The position numbers were made by a program, and so were the translations under genes. A model generated the notes under the pieces. That model was not told where the DNA came from, ran no database searches, and was given only the letters and a program-made list of their open reading frames with translations. This document shows, piece after piece, positions 25,690-37,012 of a DNA stretch of 64,000 nt. Source of the stretch: Cymodocea nodosa (taxonomy: Eukaryota; Streptophyta; Magnoliopsida; Alismatales; Cymodoceaceae); NCBI GenBank assembly GCA_036874045.1, contig CM072343.1:5910001-5974000 (forward strand), in the 5' to 3' direction. Numbering within the stretch: position 1 is the stretch's first letter; every line of letters starts with the position of its first letter.

Positions 25690-27320
25690 TTTTGGTAATG
25701 AATTATAATGAATAAATCATGTAATACATAATTTGTTTATTTTCACAAACCTCTTTGTCTTCGAAAAATATCCAATAGAGTATTTGAAATTTTCTATGCA
25801 ATTTCTGTACTTACTCTATTTATTTGATCAATTATTGCTTGATTTAAATATGAATATGAAGCTTGTGGTTGTTGTTGTAAGAAATCCGTATGTATATCTA
25901 TATGTTGTTGTTTTACTGTAAATTGTGTTGACTATTGTTGTTGCTGTGTTAGCTAATTTTGTTGATTCTATTGTTATTGTCACTATCGAATCACAGGTGT
26001 ATTTGTTTCCTAGTATTTCTAAAGTTCTTTTGTAGAGAAAGATCGTGACTTTAATTCTTTTTATGGCTAAAGTGTAATATCTGTTTGACTTACCACAAGT
26101 CTTAAAAGTACATCACCATAAAATAATCTACTTTGCAAATTTAAAATATGATAGACAAAAATATCATACCAATTCACCTGTTTATGGTTAATCAATACAT
26201 AAGTCGCATAAAGAGAGCGTCTGCCAACTTCTACTCCATGACCAAACCTCTAAAAAATTGAAGCATACAATATATTTGCAATAAATCATGTTTGGCCATT
26301 TAAATCATTTAATAGCCCCATTTGATTATTGGCAATCGGATCTTTAGCTAAACTTTTAATGTCTCATCCCAACTAATAGACTTGTTTTCTTTCTAATAAT
26401 TTAACTCCTTCATTTTTCAGTCCAAGTACTTCATAAAGTAGTTTTGGAGTTAAATATATATTCATTTCTTGTATATTTGAAACAGAAATACTATCTTATA
26501 CTATTCAGTTTGAATAAAAACAACTTACAATGTCTGATATAATAAGATGGCCAAGTTGTTGTGGAAGTGGAGTCAAAAAGCCTTGAAATTTAAACATTTC
26601 TCTAATGTTCACCATCCCTTCAAACTTAACTGGTCTTGAATATAAAACTGTGAAAGTTTTATACATTTGAAATTTCTTATAACAAGATATATTTCTAAAC
26701 CATAAAAGTGTACTATCTTCTAAATTCTGTTCAAGATTAGGTATTTTCCTATCATGAGTTTTTGACCTCGGACTTGCTTCAAAATTTTCAACAGCATCTA
26801 CATGTTTAGATCTTTTAGAAATAGTGGAATTTCTATCAAAACTAGTATAAATGTCTGAAATATCTGTTATTGTTGTATCAATAATCTACTGAGCTTCCTC
26901 TGTTTGATCTTCGTCAAACATATCAGCAACTGATATTTGTATATCAATATCAACAGTTTATGTAATATTCTCTCTATCAGCAACATTTATTTCTATAAGT
27001 GGTCTATACAACAACTATCTTTGTATGAAAGAATATTCTATATCTGTCTATACTATAGAATTATTTTGTAATTCTGTAATTTCTATATGTGAGACTTCAG
27101 TAATGTCATATTCTATTTGTAACTATGTATTTTGTTGATTATATACAATTATCAACAAATAACATGTATACTGTAATAGATAGAATTAGATATATACAAT
27201 GTAGTATAAGCAACTATACCAAAAATTAAAATCTCAATCTGAGATACAATAAAAGGAAGAATAACTGTACATTCCTCTTCAAATGAAATATCTTCAAAAT
27301 TCATAGACTCAATGTCTATG
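25690..27320 (-). pseudogene. Post-pol accessory ORF of element F, C-terminal part
   Basis: Minus-strand translation with scattered stops matches the accessory ORFs of A and B in order: an acidic segment (FEDISFEEECTVI), VLYSRPVKFEGMVNIREMFK, FQGFLTPLPQQ, LTPKLLYEVLGLKNEGVKLL, ANILYASIF, VEVGRRSLYATYVLINHKQV, NWYDIFVYH, a Gln-rich stretch (about 25890-25970) and a short helical tail (LNQAIIDQINRVSTEI). The frame continues upstream past the element A insertion: TCATC at 27321-27325 and 38560-38564 is A's target site, and 38565-38592 is the next bit of F. The N-terminal half is gone. No membrane segment or signal peptide is seen, so it does not look like an envelope protein. Confidence 0.75.
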
Positions 27321-27325
27321 TCATC
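27321..27325. repeat. Target-site duplication of element A (left copy)
   Basis: TCATC, repeated at 38560-38564 immediately after the 3' LTR. Confidence 0.85.
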
Positions 27326-28415
27326 AGTTGAGTATTTTGTTTTGATGATGTGTGCTAAATGAAAATAATCATATTTTCTCAATTACTATTGCTTGTGAAA
27401 AGAAATTAAAATCATCAATTAATACAGAAAAGGTTTATTGATATAAATACTTGTTTATATTGGATCTGAAATTATACTAAGTTAATAACTAGTCGTTTCA
27501 TTGCATTAATTTCTCATTTAACTAAACGTTAAGTTAAGGTGTGTTTTTATTGAAAAGTATGATATATTTTAAAGTTATATTTTCTGTATCATGTATAGTG
27601 TACGTTTAGACAACTTGTTATGTTAGAGTGTTATTTGTATAGAGATCACGTGAGAACTCGTTAAGTTAGAGGCTTAAAGGTTAAAATAGGTCACGTGAGA
27701 ACTCGTTAAGTTAGTGAGTAAAAGAAGAGACGAACTCGTTAAGTTAGTGTTATACATGTGGTGAAATTATAAGTTACGAATGTTATATTGTATCACGTGA
27801 GGTGCACATATTTAACTCGTTAAGTTAACATAACTAAACGTGTTGAGTTGCTATATTGAATACTAAGGCAACGCATTAGTTTAGTGTTATAAACTTAAGT
27901 TGTTATCTTTTGCACGTGGTAAAATTCTTATTATAAAAATATTTGTTTATTACTAATTCGTTGAGTTATCGTAACACAACGAAGATGGTTCGTTGAGTTA
28001 GCGTAACACCATGTAGCCATAGTACTAGTCACGTGTATTGGCACATGAGGAACTCGTTAAGTTAGAAACATTAAGTTATATATATACTTGTGTTACTCGT
28101 TTAGTTAACATTAAAGTAATGACTTCTTATTACACTGATGAAAAATTTTTGGACGAGAAAGTTTATTTTGCAAGAAATTTTTCAAAGATCTAGGATTGTT
28201 GATTAAAGAAAATTTGAAATGTAAGTGTGGGTCAGAATGTGTGTATTTCGATGAAGGAAAAAGAAAAGACATGAAGAAGTGGAAAACTAGTAATGATTAA
28301 ACGTGGAGGATATGCATGAAATGAAGATACAGTATAAAATACATAGAATTCTCGTTAATCAAATTATCCCTGAACATCAAATGAAAAATCTTTTCAAGGA
28401 TCAAAAACACCTCTT
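27326..28415 (+). repeat. 5' LTR of element A (3' end deleted)
   Basis: Matches 37013-38100 of the 3' LTR and stops at CACCTCTTC. About 460 bp of LTR plus the primer-binding site are missing. First base is A instead of T. Contains an array of CGTT(A/G)AGTTA motifs and G-boxes (27520-28105) and a TATAAAA at 28333. Confidence 0.88.
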
Positions 28416-28432
28416 CAAAAACATCAAATGAA

Positions 28433-30373
28433 AATATTTTATTTTGTGCATTGAGTTATGAACAGTTCAGTAAAGTGTCGGCATATAAATCTGCTTATGA
28501 GGTGTGGCATGCATTAGAAGTTTCACATGAAGGTACTTCTCAAGTTAAAGAGACTAAAATAAACATGTTGATTCATAAGTACGAACTCTTTAAGATGCAT
28601 GAAGACGAAAGTATTTCTGAGATGTTTTCCAGATTTCTTGATATCATAAACTCTTTAAAATGCTTAGGAAAGAATTTTGAACAGAAGGATTTGGTGAGGA
28701 AAATTCTCAAATCCCTAAGTTCTAAATGGTCTCAGAAAGTAACATCAATTGAGGAATCACAAGATTTAAATGTTTATACCATGAATGAACTTATAGGAAA
28801 CTTAACAGCTTATGAAGTTCAATTAAATGAATCACTAAGTCACAACAAACTAAAAATGAAGAAAGAAATAGCCTTTGAAATTAATTCAAATTTTGATATA
28901 TCTACTGATTTTGACGAGGATTTGATTTTGCTGACTAGGAAATTCAAGAAAGCATGGAAAGCTAGGAAATAGCAAAGGAACAGAAATGACAAACCCTTAA
29001 TGTCAAAATCACTGAATGACAAGAATTCTTCATCCAAAAAGTATGTATGTTACAACTATAAGAAACCTGGACATCTTTCTCCAGATTGTCCTATAAGGAA
29101 AAATGAAAAGTAAAGTAGGACAAATTAGAAGAAGACCACTTAGAAAACTCAGAAAAATTTTTATAAGAAAAAGGCTTTGAAGGTCACTTGGGATGACACG
29201 TCTGAAGAGTCTGAATCTAAGGAATCATCATCAAAATCTTCACATTCAGAAGGAGAACAAGAGTTAGAAGATGTTGCTCATGTGTGCTTCATGGCAGATG
29301 AGTCTGAGGTAATATCTGATCTTGAAAGTTATTCAGATTTTAACTTTAATGAATTATTATGTGCCTATCATGCATTATTACAAAAACTTAAAGTTTGTAA
29401 ACTAGAAAATAAGAATATTAGAAACTCTTTATCCATTGTGGAAGAAGAAAATTGTTTCCTCTCTACTACTTTAGAAAAGTTTAAATGTGATAATGAAAAT
29501 CATGCTAGAGATTTGCATAAATTTAGATTTAATGAATGTGTCTTGTATAAACAAATATAGAATACAAATGCTGAAAAATTAAAGATAGAATCTGAAAATG
29601 AAATCTTGAGAAAAAATATAAATAAACTTGAATTAGAGATAGATAAATTAAAATTGAGAGAGCTAGATTTAAATTCTACCATTGAGAAATAGAATTTAAG
29701 TCAAATTAAGTTAGACTAACTAACTAGTACCCCTACGGTGTCATATAAATTTGGCCTAGGATTTTATTATCCTGAATCTCAAGCCAATAAAGGATTTATT
29801 AGTTGCAGTTCAAGTAAATCTAAGACTAAAATTCCTTTTATCATGAAACAAGGTAATAAATATGTAGAAGTAGGTACTTCAAGGGATGAATCATGTAGTA
29901 ATAATATAAATCAATGTGATTTGTCAAATTGTACTTCTAACATGACTATTAATGTTTCTAAAAATCTTGTTTCTTGTTTTGGAAATTTAGTTTCTAATGT
30001 CCCTAAAAGTTTAGACAATTGTAGTAAACTGAAAATTCAGAAACCCGAGCATGTAATTCAAAACACTAGTGTTAGACCAATTACTCATTCTGCATGTGAT
30101 AAATCTGAAAATTCTTGTGTAGAAAAAGATTTTGTATGTACGAAAAATGTTAATACTAGTACAAAATCTTGGTATGAACTTATCGAAATGTATGAGCATG
30201 ACCAAAATAAATTAACATCTGATAAAAATCGGTTTGGTCTTGGTTATACTACATCTGAAAACAAAAAGAATGTAAATGATAATGTTAAACTATTTTTAAA
30301 CAAAAAGAAGAAATATGCGTTTAATGAACTTGGTCCTCAACAACATTGGGTACCAAGAAAAAGTTTTTCTTAA
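28433..30373 (+). pseudogene. gag of element A (N terminus deleted)
   Basis: Structural polyprotein of the copia particle. The open stretch 28451-28972 carries the UBN2-type gag core (AYEVWHALEVSHEGTSQVKE, INMLIHKYELFKM, MFSRFLDIINSLK). The zinc knuckle near 29047 reads CYNYKKPGHLSPDC: the second Cys of CX2CX4HX4C is Tyr, so it is broken. A Ser/Glu-rich acidic part (29200-29300), a coiled-coil-like stretch (29340-29690) and a polar region ending QQHWVPRKSFS follow. In-frame stops occur after ARK (28972), around the knuckle, at 29560 and in 29690-29720. The TAA at 30371 lies at the same place as a stop in element F and may be the genuine gag end. Confidence 0.85.
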
Positions 30374-30394
30374 TTTATTTTGTAGGAGGAAACA

Positions 30395-30625
30395 ACATCA
30401 AAATGGATCTTGGACAGTGGAGTGTCAAGTCAAATGATTGGACAGAAAAGTTTATTACAAAATTTTACAAATACCATGAAAGGAAGTGTAACATTTGGAA
30501 ACAAAAGTAAAGATAAAATCATAGGTATGGGCAATGTTCAAATACCTCCAACTTGTGTTATTTTGAATGTACTATATGTAGAAAACCTAGGATTTAATTT
30601 GCTGAGTGTTATAAAACTAACTTAA
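30395..30625 (+). pseudogene. Aspartic protease domain of element A
   Basis: WILDSGVSSQMIGQ gives the D-S-G active site of copia protease (family: W.LDSG.S.HMTG). VTFGNKSKDKIIGMGNVQIP and ILNVLYVENLGFNLLSV follow, the usual protease-to-integrase link. Active-site Asp is kept, but a TAA after VIKLT breaks the frame where the B copy has LIDNGY. Confidence 0.85.
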
Positions 30626-30640
30626 AATGGATATAATGTA

Positions 30641-31810
30641 GTGTTTGAAGATAATGTATGCAAAATTATTGATAAAAATACAAATGAAATTAAGTTTATT
30701 GCTAAAAGAAAAGGTTCTGTATATATTTTATCTTTACCTTCTGGTGCAGTTGATTTAAATTCATGTTTGCTAGCTGAAACTAGTTATGCATATCTGTGGC
30801 ATAGAAGGATTGAGCATATAAATATGAAACTATTACATAAACTATCTAGAAAATATTTAGTGAGAGGTTTACCAAATATTAAATACTCAAAGGACTTTAT
30901 GTGTGATGCATGTGAGTTAGGTAAACTTCACAAAAACTCTTTTAAATCCAAAACTGATATTTCAAACAAGAGAGTCTTAGAACTTATACATATGGATTTA
31001 TTTGGACCAACAAGAATCATGAGTCTTGGTGGTAAACGGTATGTATTTGTTTTAGTAGATGACTTCTCTAGATACACTTGGGTATATTTTCTAACATCTA
31101 AGACAGAAGTTTTTGAAAAGTTTAAAATGTTTTGCAATCTTGTTCAAAATGAACAAAGTGTCTCTATTCAAAAACTTAGGAGTGATCATGGTACTGAATT
31201 TGATAATGATCAAATGGATAATTATTGTAAAAAGCATGACATTAATCACAGATTTTCTTTTCCAAGAGCACCGTGTCAAAATGGTGTTGTTGAGAAAAAG
31301 AATAGATCACTTCAAGAGATGGCCAGAACTATGTTGAATGAACATAAGTTACCTCAAAATCTTTGGGATGAAGCAGTGAATACAGCTTGTTATGTTATTA
31401 ACAGAAGTCATTTAAGACCTTGTGTTAATAAAACTCCTTTTGAAATTATGTTTAATAGGGTTCCAAAAATTTCCTATATGAAACTATTTGGCTGCAAGTG
31501 TTTTATTCTTAATACTAAGGATAAAAGGGATAAATTTCAAGCCAAAGCGGATGAAGGAATTTTTGTAGGTTACTCTACTAGAAGTAAAGCCTATAGAGTA
31601 TATAACAAGACTTCTAGAACTATTGAAGAAACCCTCCATGTAAGCTTCAATGAAAATTCTTTTAGAGAATCTCAATCTAAAGTTGATAATGATGATATGA
31701 TCAATCTCCCAAAAGAGTTAGAGATCAATAGAGAGATTAAAGATTTATCTGAGAAAATCAAAAATATGAACTTAAATGATAAAATTAATGATGAAAGTGA
31801 TGAACCTTAA
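30641..31810 (+). pseudogene. Integrase domain of element A
   Basis: Integrates cDNA. The zinc domain reads H-R-R-I-E-H ... CDACELGK (HHCC complete). Catalytic residues of the DDE core can be placed: MDLFGPTRIMSLGGKRYVFV with VDDFSRYTWVYFL, SDHGTEFDN, and NGVVEKKNRSLQEMA (E present). The post-core GCKCFILNTKDKRDKFQAK and GIFVGYSTRSKAYRVYN block is complete. The longest intact stretch of pol (389 codons), ending in a TAA after DESDEP. Confidence 0.9.
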
Positions 31811-31936
31811 GATGTTGATGAGAATATTGAGGAAAATTAGAGAAATTGGCGTTATTCTTCATCACATCCCATTACTCAAGTCATTGGTAATATTAATGAG
31901 GGAGTAAAAACTAGAGCTATAGTAAATTTAAATAGT

Positions 31937-32665
31937 ATGTGTATGTTTGTTTCTATGGTAAAACCAAGGAATATACAAGAAGCATTATCTGATGAAAATT
32001 GGATAGTGGCAATGCAAGAAAAACTAAATCAATTCATTAGAAATGATGTTTGGGAATTAGTCTCTCCATCAGAAAATCAGTCCATAATAGGTACAAAGTG
32101 GATCTTTAGAAACAAAACTAACAAAACTGGTCAAGTTATAAGGAACAAAGCTAGATTAGTTGCACAAGGGTATACATAGGAAGAAGGACTAAGTTATGAT
32201 GAAACATTTGCTCTTGTGGCTAGGTTAAAAAGTATTAGAATATTATTGGCCTATGCTTGTTTTATGGATTTTAAATTATTTCAAATGGATGTAAAGAGTG
32301 CATTTCTAAATGGTTTAATTAATGAAGAAGTCTATGTAAAACAACCACCTGGATTTGAAGATATTAAAAATCCTGACTTTGTGTATAAATTGAACAAAAC
32401 CTTATATGGTTTGAAGCAAGCACCTAGATCATGGTATGAAAGATTATCTACTTTTTTAATGGAAAAAGACTATATTATGGGAAAAGTGGATCATACTCTA
32501 TTTATCAAGAGAGACGGTAAAGATCAGATTGTTGTTCAAATATACATGGATGATATAATCTTTGGAGCAACCTCTAATAAGCTAATAAAAATATTCTCTG
32601 AAGAGATGACGAACCAATTTGAAATGAGTATGATAGGAGAACTTTCATATTTTCTAGGACTTTAA
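31937..32665 (+). pseudogene. Reverse transcriptase domain of element A
   Basis: Two open pieces (31937-32179, 32216-32665) separated by a TAG at a Gln position. Motifs: ALSDENWIVAMQEKLNQF, GTKWIFRNK, KARLVAQGYT, QMDVKSAFLNGLINEEVYV, QPPGFEDIKN, LYGLKQAPRSWYERL and the active site IYMDDIIFGAT. Inactive because of stops at 32177, 32663 and later. Confidence 0.9.
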
Positions 32666-32836
32666 ATTAAGCAAATGGATAAAGGTATATTTTTAAATTA
32701 GGAAAAATATGCAGATAAAATGCTTAAGAAATTTAATTTTAATGATACAAGGATTCGAGGAACTCCTATGAGTACTTCATTAAAGTTAGATATTGATGAC
32801 ATAGGAAAATCAATAGATTAAAGAAAATACAGAAGT

Positions 32837-33490
32837 ATGATTGGTTCTTTACTTTATTTGATTGCTAGTAGACCTGATATTATGTTTGCTATGTGTGTTT
32901 GTGCTAGATTTCAATTTAATCCTAAAGAATCACACTCAATTGTAGTTAAAAGAATATTTAGATATATACAAGGAACTAAAAATTTCAAACTGTATTATTC
33001 TAAGGATAGTTCAATTGATCTTATAGGATATACTGATGCTGATTATGTAGGATCTAAATCTGACAGAAAAAGTACAAGTGGCACATGTCAATTATTGGGA
33101 AATAATTTGGTGTCATGGTTTAGTAAAAAGCAAAACTATGTAGCACTTTCTACTACCAAGGCTGAAGATGTTGTTGCTACACTGTGTTGCACTCAAATTC
33201 TATGGATAAGGCAAACCTTAGAAGATTTTGGATTATCTTATAATACAACTGAGATTTATTGTGACAGTAATTTTGCAATAAATCTTTCCAAAAATCCTGT
33301 ATTATATTTTAGAGCAAAGCATATAGAGGCTAGACATCATTTTCTAAGAGATAACGTAATTAAAGGAAAATTTTAATTAGAATTTGTGTCTAGTAAAAAT
33401 CAATTAGTTGATATATTTACAAAACCTCTAAGCAAAAATACATTATGCAACATTAGATTAAATTTGGGTATTTGTAGGCTATGTGATGTG
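32837..33490 (+). pseudogene. RNase H domain of element A
   Basis: MIGSLLYLIASRPDIMFAM, IFRYIQGTKNF, GYTDADYVGSKSDRKSTSG, VSWFSKKQNYVALSTTKAE, LWIRQTLEDFGL, IYCDSNFAINLSKNPV and HIEARHHFLRDNVIKGKF. The copia ADYAGD-type and STTEAEY motifs are altered to ADYVGS and STTKAED. A stop follows at 33374; the frame then goes on to FTKPLSKNTL. Confidence 0.9.
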
Positions 33491-34990
33491 TAAAATGCTT
33501 AAACTCCACATAAAAAAAAGATAAATAGTATTGATGATGTTGTTCACCTCATAGATATTATATGCTTATCATAAATATCTAAATTAATATCTAAACTACT
33601 ACTTAAGATACTATGTATTTATTGTAAAATCATAGTAGTATCTTATTGATTTTAAGTAGTTTATCAATTTTAATGGTTTTTACGATTTTAAGTGGAAGTG
33701 TAAATAAAAAACATTAAATACTTCTAACATTCTGAAATCTTGATTAAGTGTTTTCTTTGAATCAAGGAAAGTGCATATGATCATGCATGAATTTGACTTA
33801 ATTGATTAAACTTGTAGAATAAGTTATATGTAACTCATCTTAAACTATTAATCAAAAGTATAAGCTTATTGAAACTGATTCATATTCTCAGTAAAATCAT
33901 AGAAGTAAAAATTGTATGAGATTTGTGTTTTATCACATCTGTATTAATGGAATACATATATACTATGCTTAAAAATGAAAAGTGCTTACAAAGTGAAAAT
34001 CTTTGAGAGTTTATTGATCAGTTTGATCACGAGCTTTTTGTACTTGAGCAGATAGGTATGTAAGGATTGTTGTCGTGAAAAAGGATTCTTTAAATCTGGC
34101 AACTTAAGGTCCTGATCAGATCTGGGATTGTTGACTGAAAGCTCATTACACGGGTACATTAGAAAGCTCTTGTATGATTCAAGCTTTTCAAACTAACTTT
34201 TAAAGAAAATTATCAACAATTACTGTTTTGAAAATAAAAAGTTGTTTCATTAATTACAAATATCTTTGAATCAAATATAGTTTCTACCAATATAACTATT
34301 GATTTATTGAATCAACATTAGTACTTTTGAAAATGTTTATTTGAAATACATTCTTTTATTCTCCTTGAATTAATCATATTGAGTTCAAAGTTGTAGTTTG
34401 ATTCATATACAGTAGGACTTGATTCTGGAAATCATTTTTGATGAAGTCAGAATAACGAAAGTTTCTAAAAAGAAAATTTAACATAGTTATACTTAACATT
34501 TATTGTTATACAAGTATATTTTGTATGTTATTGAATATATAAGAAGTATATTTGTAGGGGGAGGATTAACAATATCTAAAACAGATTAATATAATTAAGA
34601 ATACAAATCTTGGTTAATCTGAATTAATGTCCTCTTAAAAGCTTGATGAAATAATTTAGAAAGACAAACAAACTATTTTAGATTCAAAAGACAGGAATGT
34701 TAGAATAGTTTACAATGTTCTCAAGGTAATGTTAAGTATAGCATGTGTGTTGTCTTCGGAACGTTTTAGTTGGAAGCATCTAAAAATTATTTTAAGTGTA
34801 CTAACTAGAGGTTATGTTAGATAAGGTAATGCATAAAACTGCCTTTAGGCAGCGCTTTGCTCGTTAGGTTAGTTAACTCAACGAGTTATACTTGAATATT
34901 TCGGGTACCTTGATTGAATAAACTTTATTCAATATTCATTTAATATCTAAACTTGACTTCTCTTCACGTTGAGTTATTCGCCTAAAACCC
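33490..34990 (+). other. Conserved noncoding spacer between pol and the accessory ORF (element A)
   Basis: About 1.5 kb without an ORF but clearly conserved with 52690-54190 of element B, including a long near-identical block (34137-34205 against 53319-53387). That block contains a possible hairpin GAAAGCTCTTG...CAAGCTTTTC. Near 34870 it holds GTTAGTTAACTCAACGAGTT, the same CGTTRAGTTA-type motif as the LTR U3. Likely a leader or promoter region for the downstream ORF. Confidence 0.6.
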
Positions 34991-34998
34991 TATTTAAA
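34991..34998 (+). promoter_or_regulatory. Putative internal TATA box for the accessory ORF (element A)
   Basis: ACCCTATTTAAACA sits 84 bp before the ATG at 35075. The same ACCCTATTTAAACA lies 87 bp before the ATG of the B copy (54190), while the flanks differ. Confidence 0.5.
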
Positions 34999-35074
34999 CA
35001 CTTATTATACGAGCACTTAGGTTATTCGTAAACTTTGTTAAGGAAATCTTTCCCACTTGTTGCTGTTACAACCT

Positions 35075-36955
35075 ATGATGATGGTCTCCAAGTTCTACAA
35101 AGGTCGTGGTAGAGGAAAAGGCAAAAGCAGAGGAGATGCAAAAGGAAAAAAAATAGAGAATGATGAAGTTCCACGCACTTGGTTTAAGAAAATTTTGCAA
35201 GTTAACAAAAGGTTAGCAAAAATTTACAGTGACTACTTCTTTCCTGAAGAGATACTAGATGAAGTTAGACAAGAACTTCAAAATACTGATGCGAGTATTA
35301 AATACATGGGCATTCGAAGTAAATATGATAGAGAATACAGAATGAAATGTGCTAAGATTGCATTTCTCGAGTAGTATGCAAAATATTTGGAAAAAGGTGT
35401 AGGTACTTCAACTAAAATTCCTCAAATACCTATAAACGGTACAAGACTACATGCATTTGAGGAAGAGCATGGATCAGCTATCCCTATCCCTTTATATTCA
35501 AAACAAGTAGAATCAAATATTGCTGTAGATAAAAGAAAAGTTGATAGTCTTCGAAAGGCTATAGTAATAGAAAGTGCCTTTGAAGAATTAAAGCAGAAAA
35601 CTTTTATAGAGCAATTTGAAAAGAAAACAGCAATACTTGAAGAGGAGAAACAGAAATTTTATAGTAGAAGGAAAATCAGAAAAATTATGTCTTCAAAGAC
35701 AAAGTCTATTGAAAAAGAAAAATCAGATGAAAATTTATTTCCAAAGGACAATGTATGTCTAGACATTGTACCTTACAGTGCATCTAATAAACTCATCAGT
35801 TCTGAGCATACTGAAACTGATGATGATAATGAAACTTTATTTTCTCTTGCTAGAAAACTTGAGAAGAAATAGAAGTCAAATATAAGCTCAAGTTTTTCTA
35901 TTAGTAAAAGTCCTGATGATGTAGAAATTGAAAAATCAAAGCATCAGGCACCTGACATTGAACAAGTTATTGCAGATATAATTGAAAATGTTGAGGCAGT
36001 AACTAGTTCACAGGTTGAATTGTTTGGAGTAGTAGATATTGACAATTTAAGAGTCTAAAAGAGCTAAACGTTAACCAGCCTTCTTTAGAATCTATAAAAG
36101 CAAAGTTTGAGAATTCACAACATGTATTAATGGAAATATCTGTTGAACAAAATGAACAATTACAGATAGACACACCGGCTATAGAATTTGTGGAAAAATT
36201 GAACTTTGATCATTCTATAGAGACTGAACAGATGAATGTTGAGCATATTGACAATGTTCCTTACACTGTTGAAGTTGAAGAATCAAGCTTACATATGTAG
36301 CTTCAAGAAAATATTTTCATAGAGGAACAACATGACATTCATTTTGAAGAAGAGGTTCCTAAAGATGAATTAAACTCGGAATCAAGATTGGAAATTCAAT
36401 TCATTTTAGATCTGAAGAAGCATTGCAGAAATATAATAATCTGATTATATGTCAGATTCTGCATGCTCGACGAATAAAATTCAGAAATTTGATGGAAATA
36501 AGAGATCTGTTTGAGTATTAAGGCCTCATTCAATTCTTGCTAGTTGGAACGAAATGGAAGCAATACATAGAGCTTATTGCAGCTTTTTATAGCAATCTGG
36601 TCAAGAATGGAAATTTTCTAAAAACTCAAATAAATCAACAAGAGTTATATTGTCTCCTAAGTTAATTTTTGAAGTTTTGGGATTAAAGAATGAAGGTGTT
36701 GTTACAAACAGATTTGACATGATTAGACAATTAGAATGGAACATTTAGTCTTTATCAGAAATTCCAGATGTATATTCTGAAATGAGATTAATGGAAAATC
36801 TGAATGCAGAGGCAATGTTCATTACAAATTTATTTCAGAGAGTTGGACACAATTTGGAAGTCAGCAAAAGTTGTTTATATGCAACTTATGGCCTACTGAA
36901 TAGAATTCAAATCAATTGGTTTGATGTTTTTACTTCTCAACTATAACATATGAGT
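35075..36955 (+). pseudogene. Post-pol accessory ORF of element A
   Basis: Unnamed retroelement protein. Starts MMMVSKFYKGRGRGKGKSRG (Arg/Gly/Lys-rich, possibly RNA-binding or nuclear), then VPRTWFKKILQVNKRLAKIY, DYFFPEEILDEVRQELQNT, a Glu/Lys-rich helical part (SLRKAIVIESAFEELKQKTF) and a long acidic region with the repeated phrase DI(E)QVIADIIENVEAVTS. The C-terminal domain (from about 36430) has ILHARRIKFRNLMEIRDLFE, LLVGTKWKQYIELIAAFYSN, ILSPKLIFEVLGLKNEGV and LEVSKSCLYATYGLLNRIQI then NWFDVF. This order (FY.NL ... L..EVLG..NEG ... Y..YGLL....INW) resembles the putative plant transposon protein domain (Pfam PF20167, from memory). The Gln-rich tail of B and F is absent here. Several stops, mostly at Gln codons. 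Confidence 0.75.
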
Positions 36956-36998
36956 TAAATATATTTCATAATTGATTTAATATGGTTTTGTCATCATC

Positions 36999-37012
36999 AA
37001 AAAGGGGGAGAT
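36999..37012 (+). other. Polypurine tract of element A
   Basis: AAAAAGGGGGAGAT immediately before the 3' LTR start TGTTGAG; plus-strand primer site for reverse transcription. Confidence 0.9.

Noticed and set aside
35075-36955. Retroviral-type envelope gene after pol
   Set aside because: No signal peptide, membrane helix or cysteine pattern; composition is RG-rich, acidic and Gln-rich instead.
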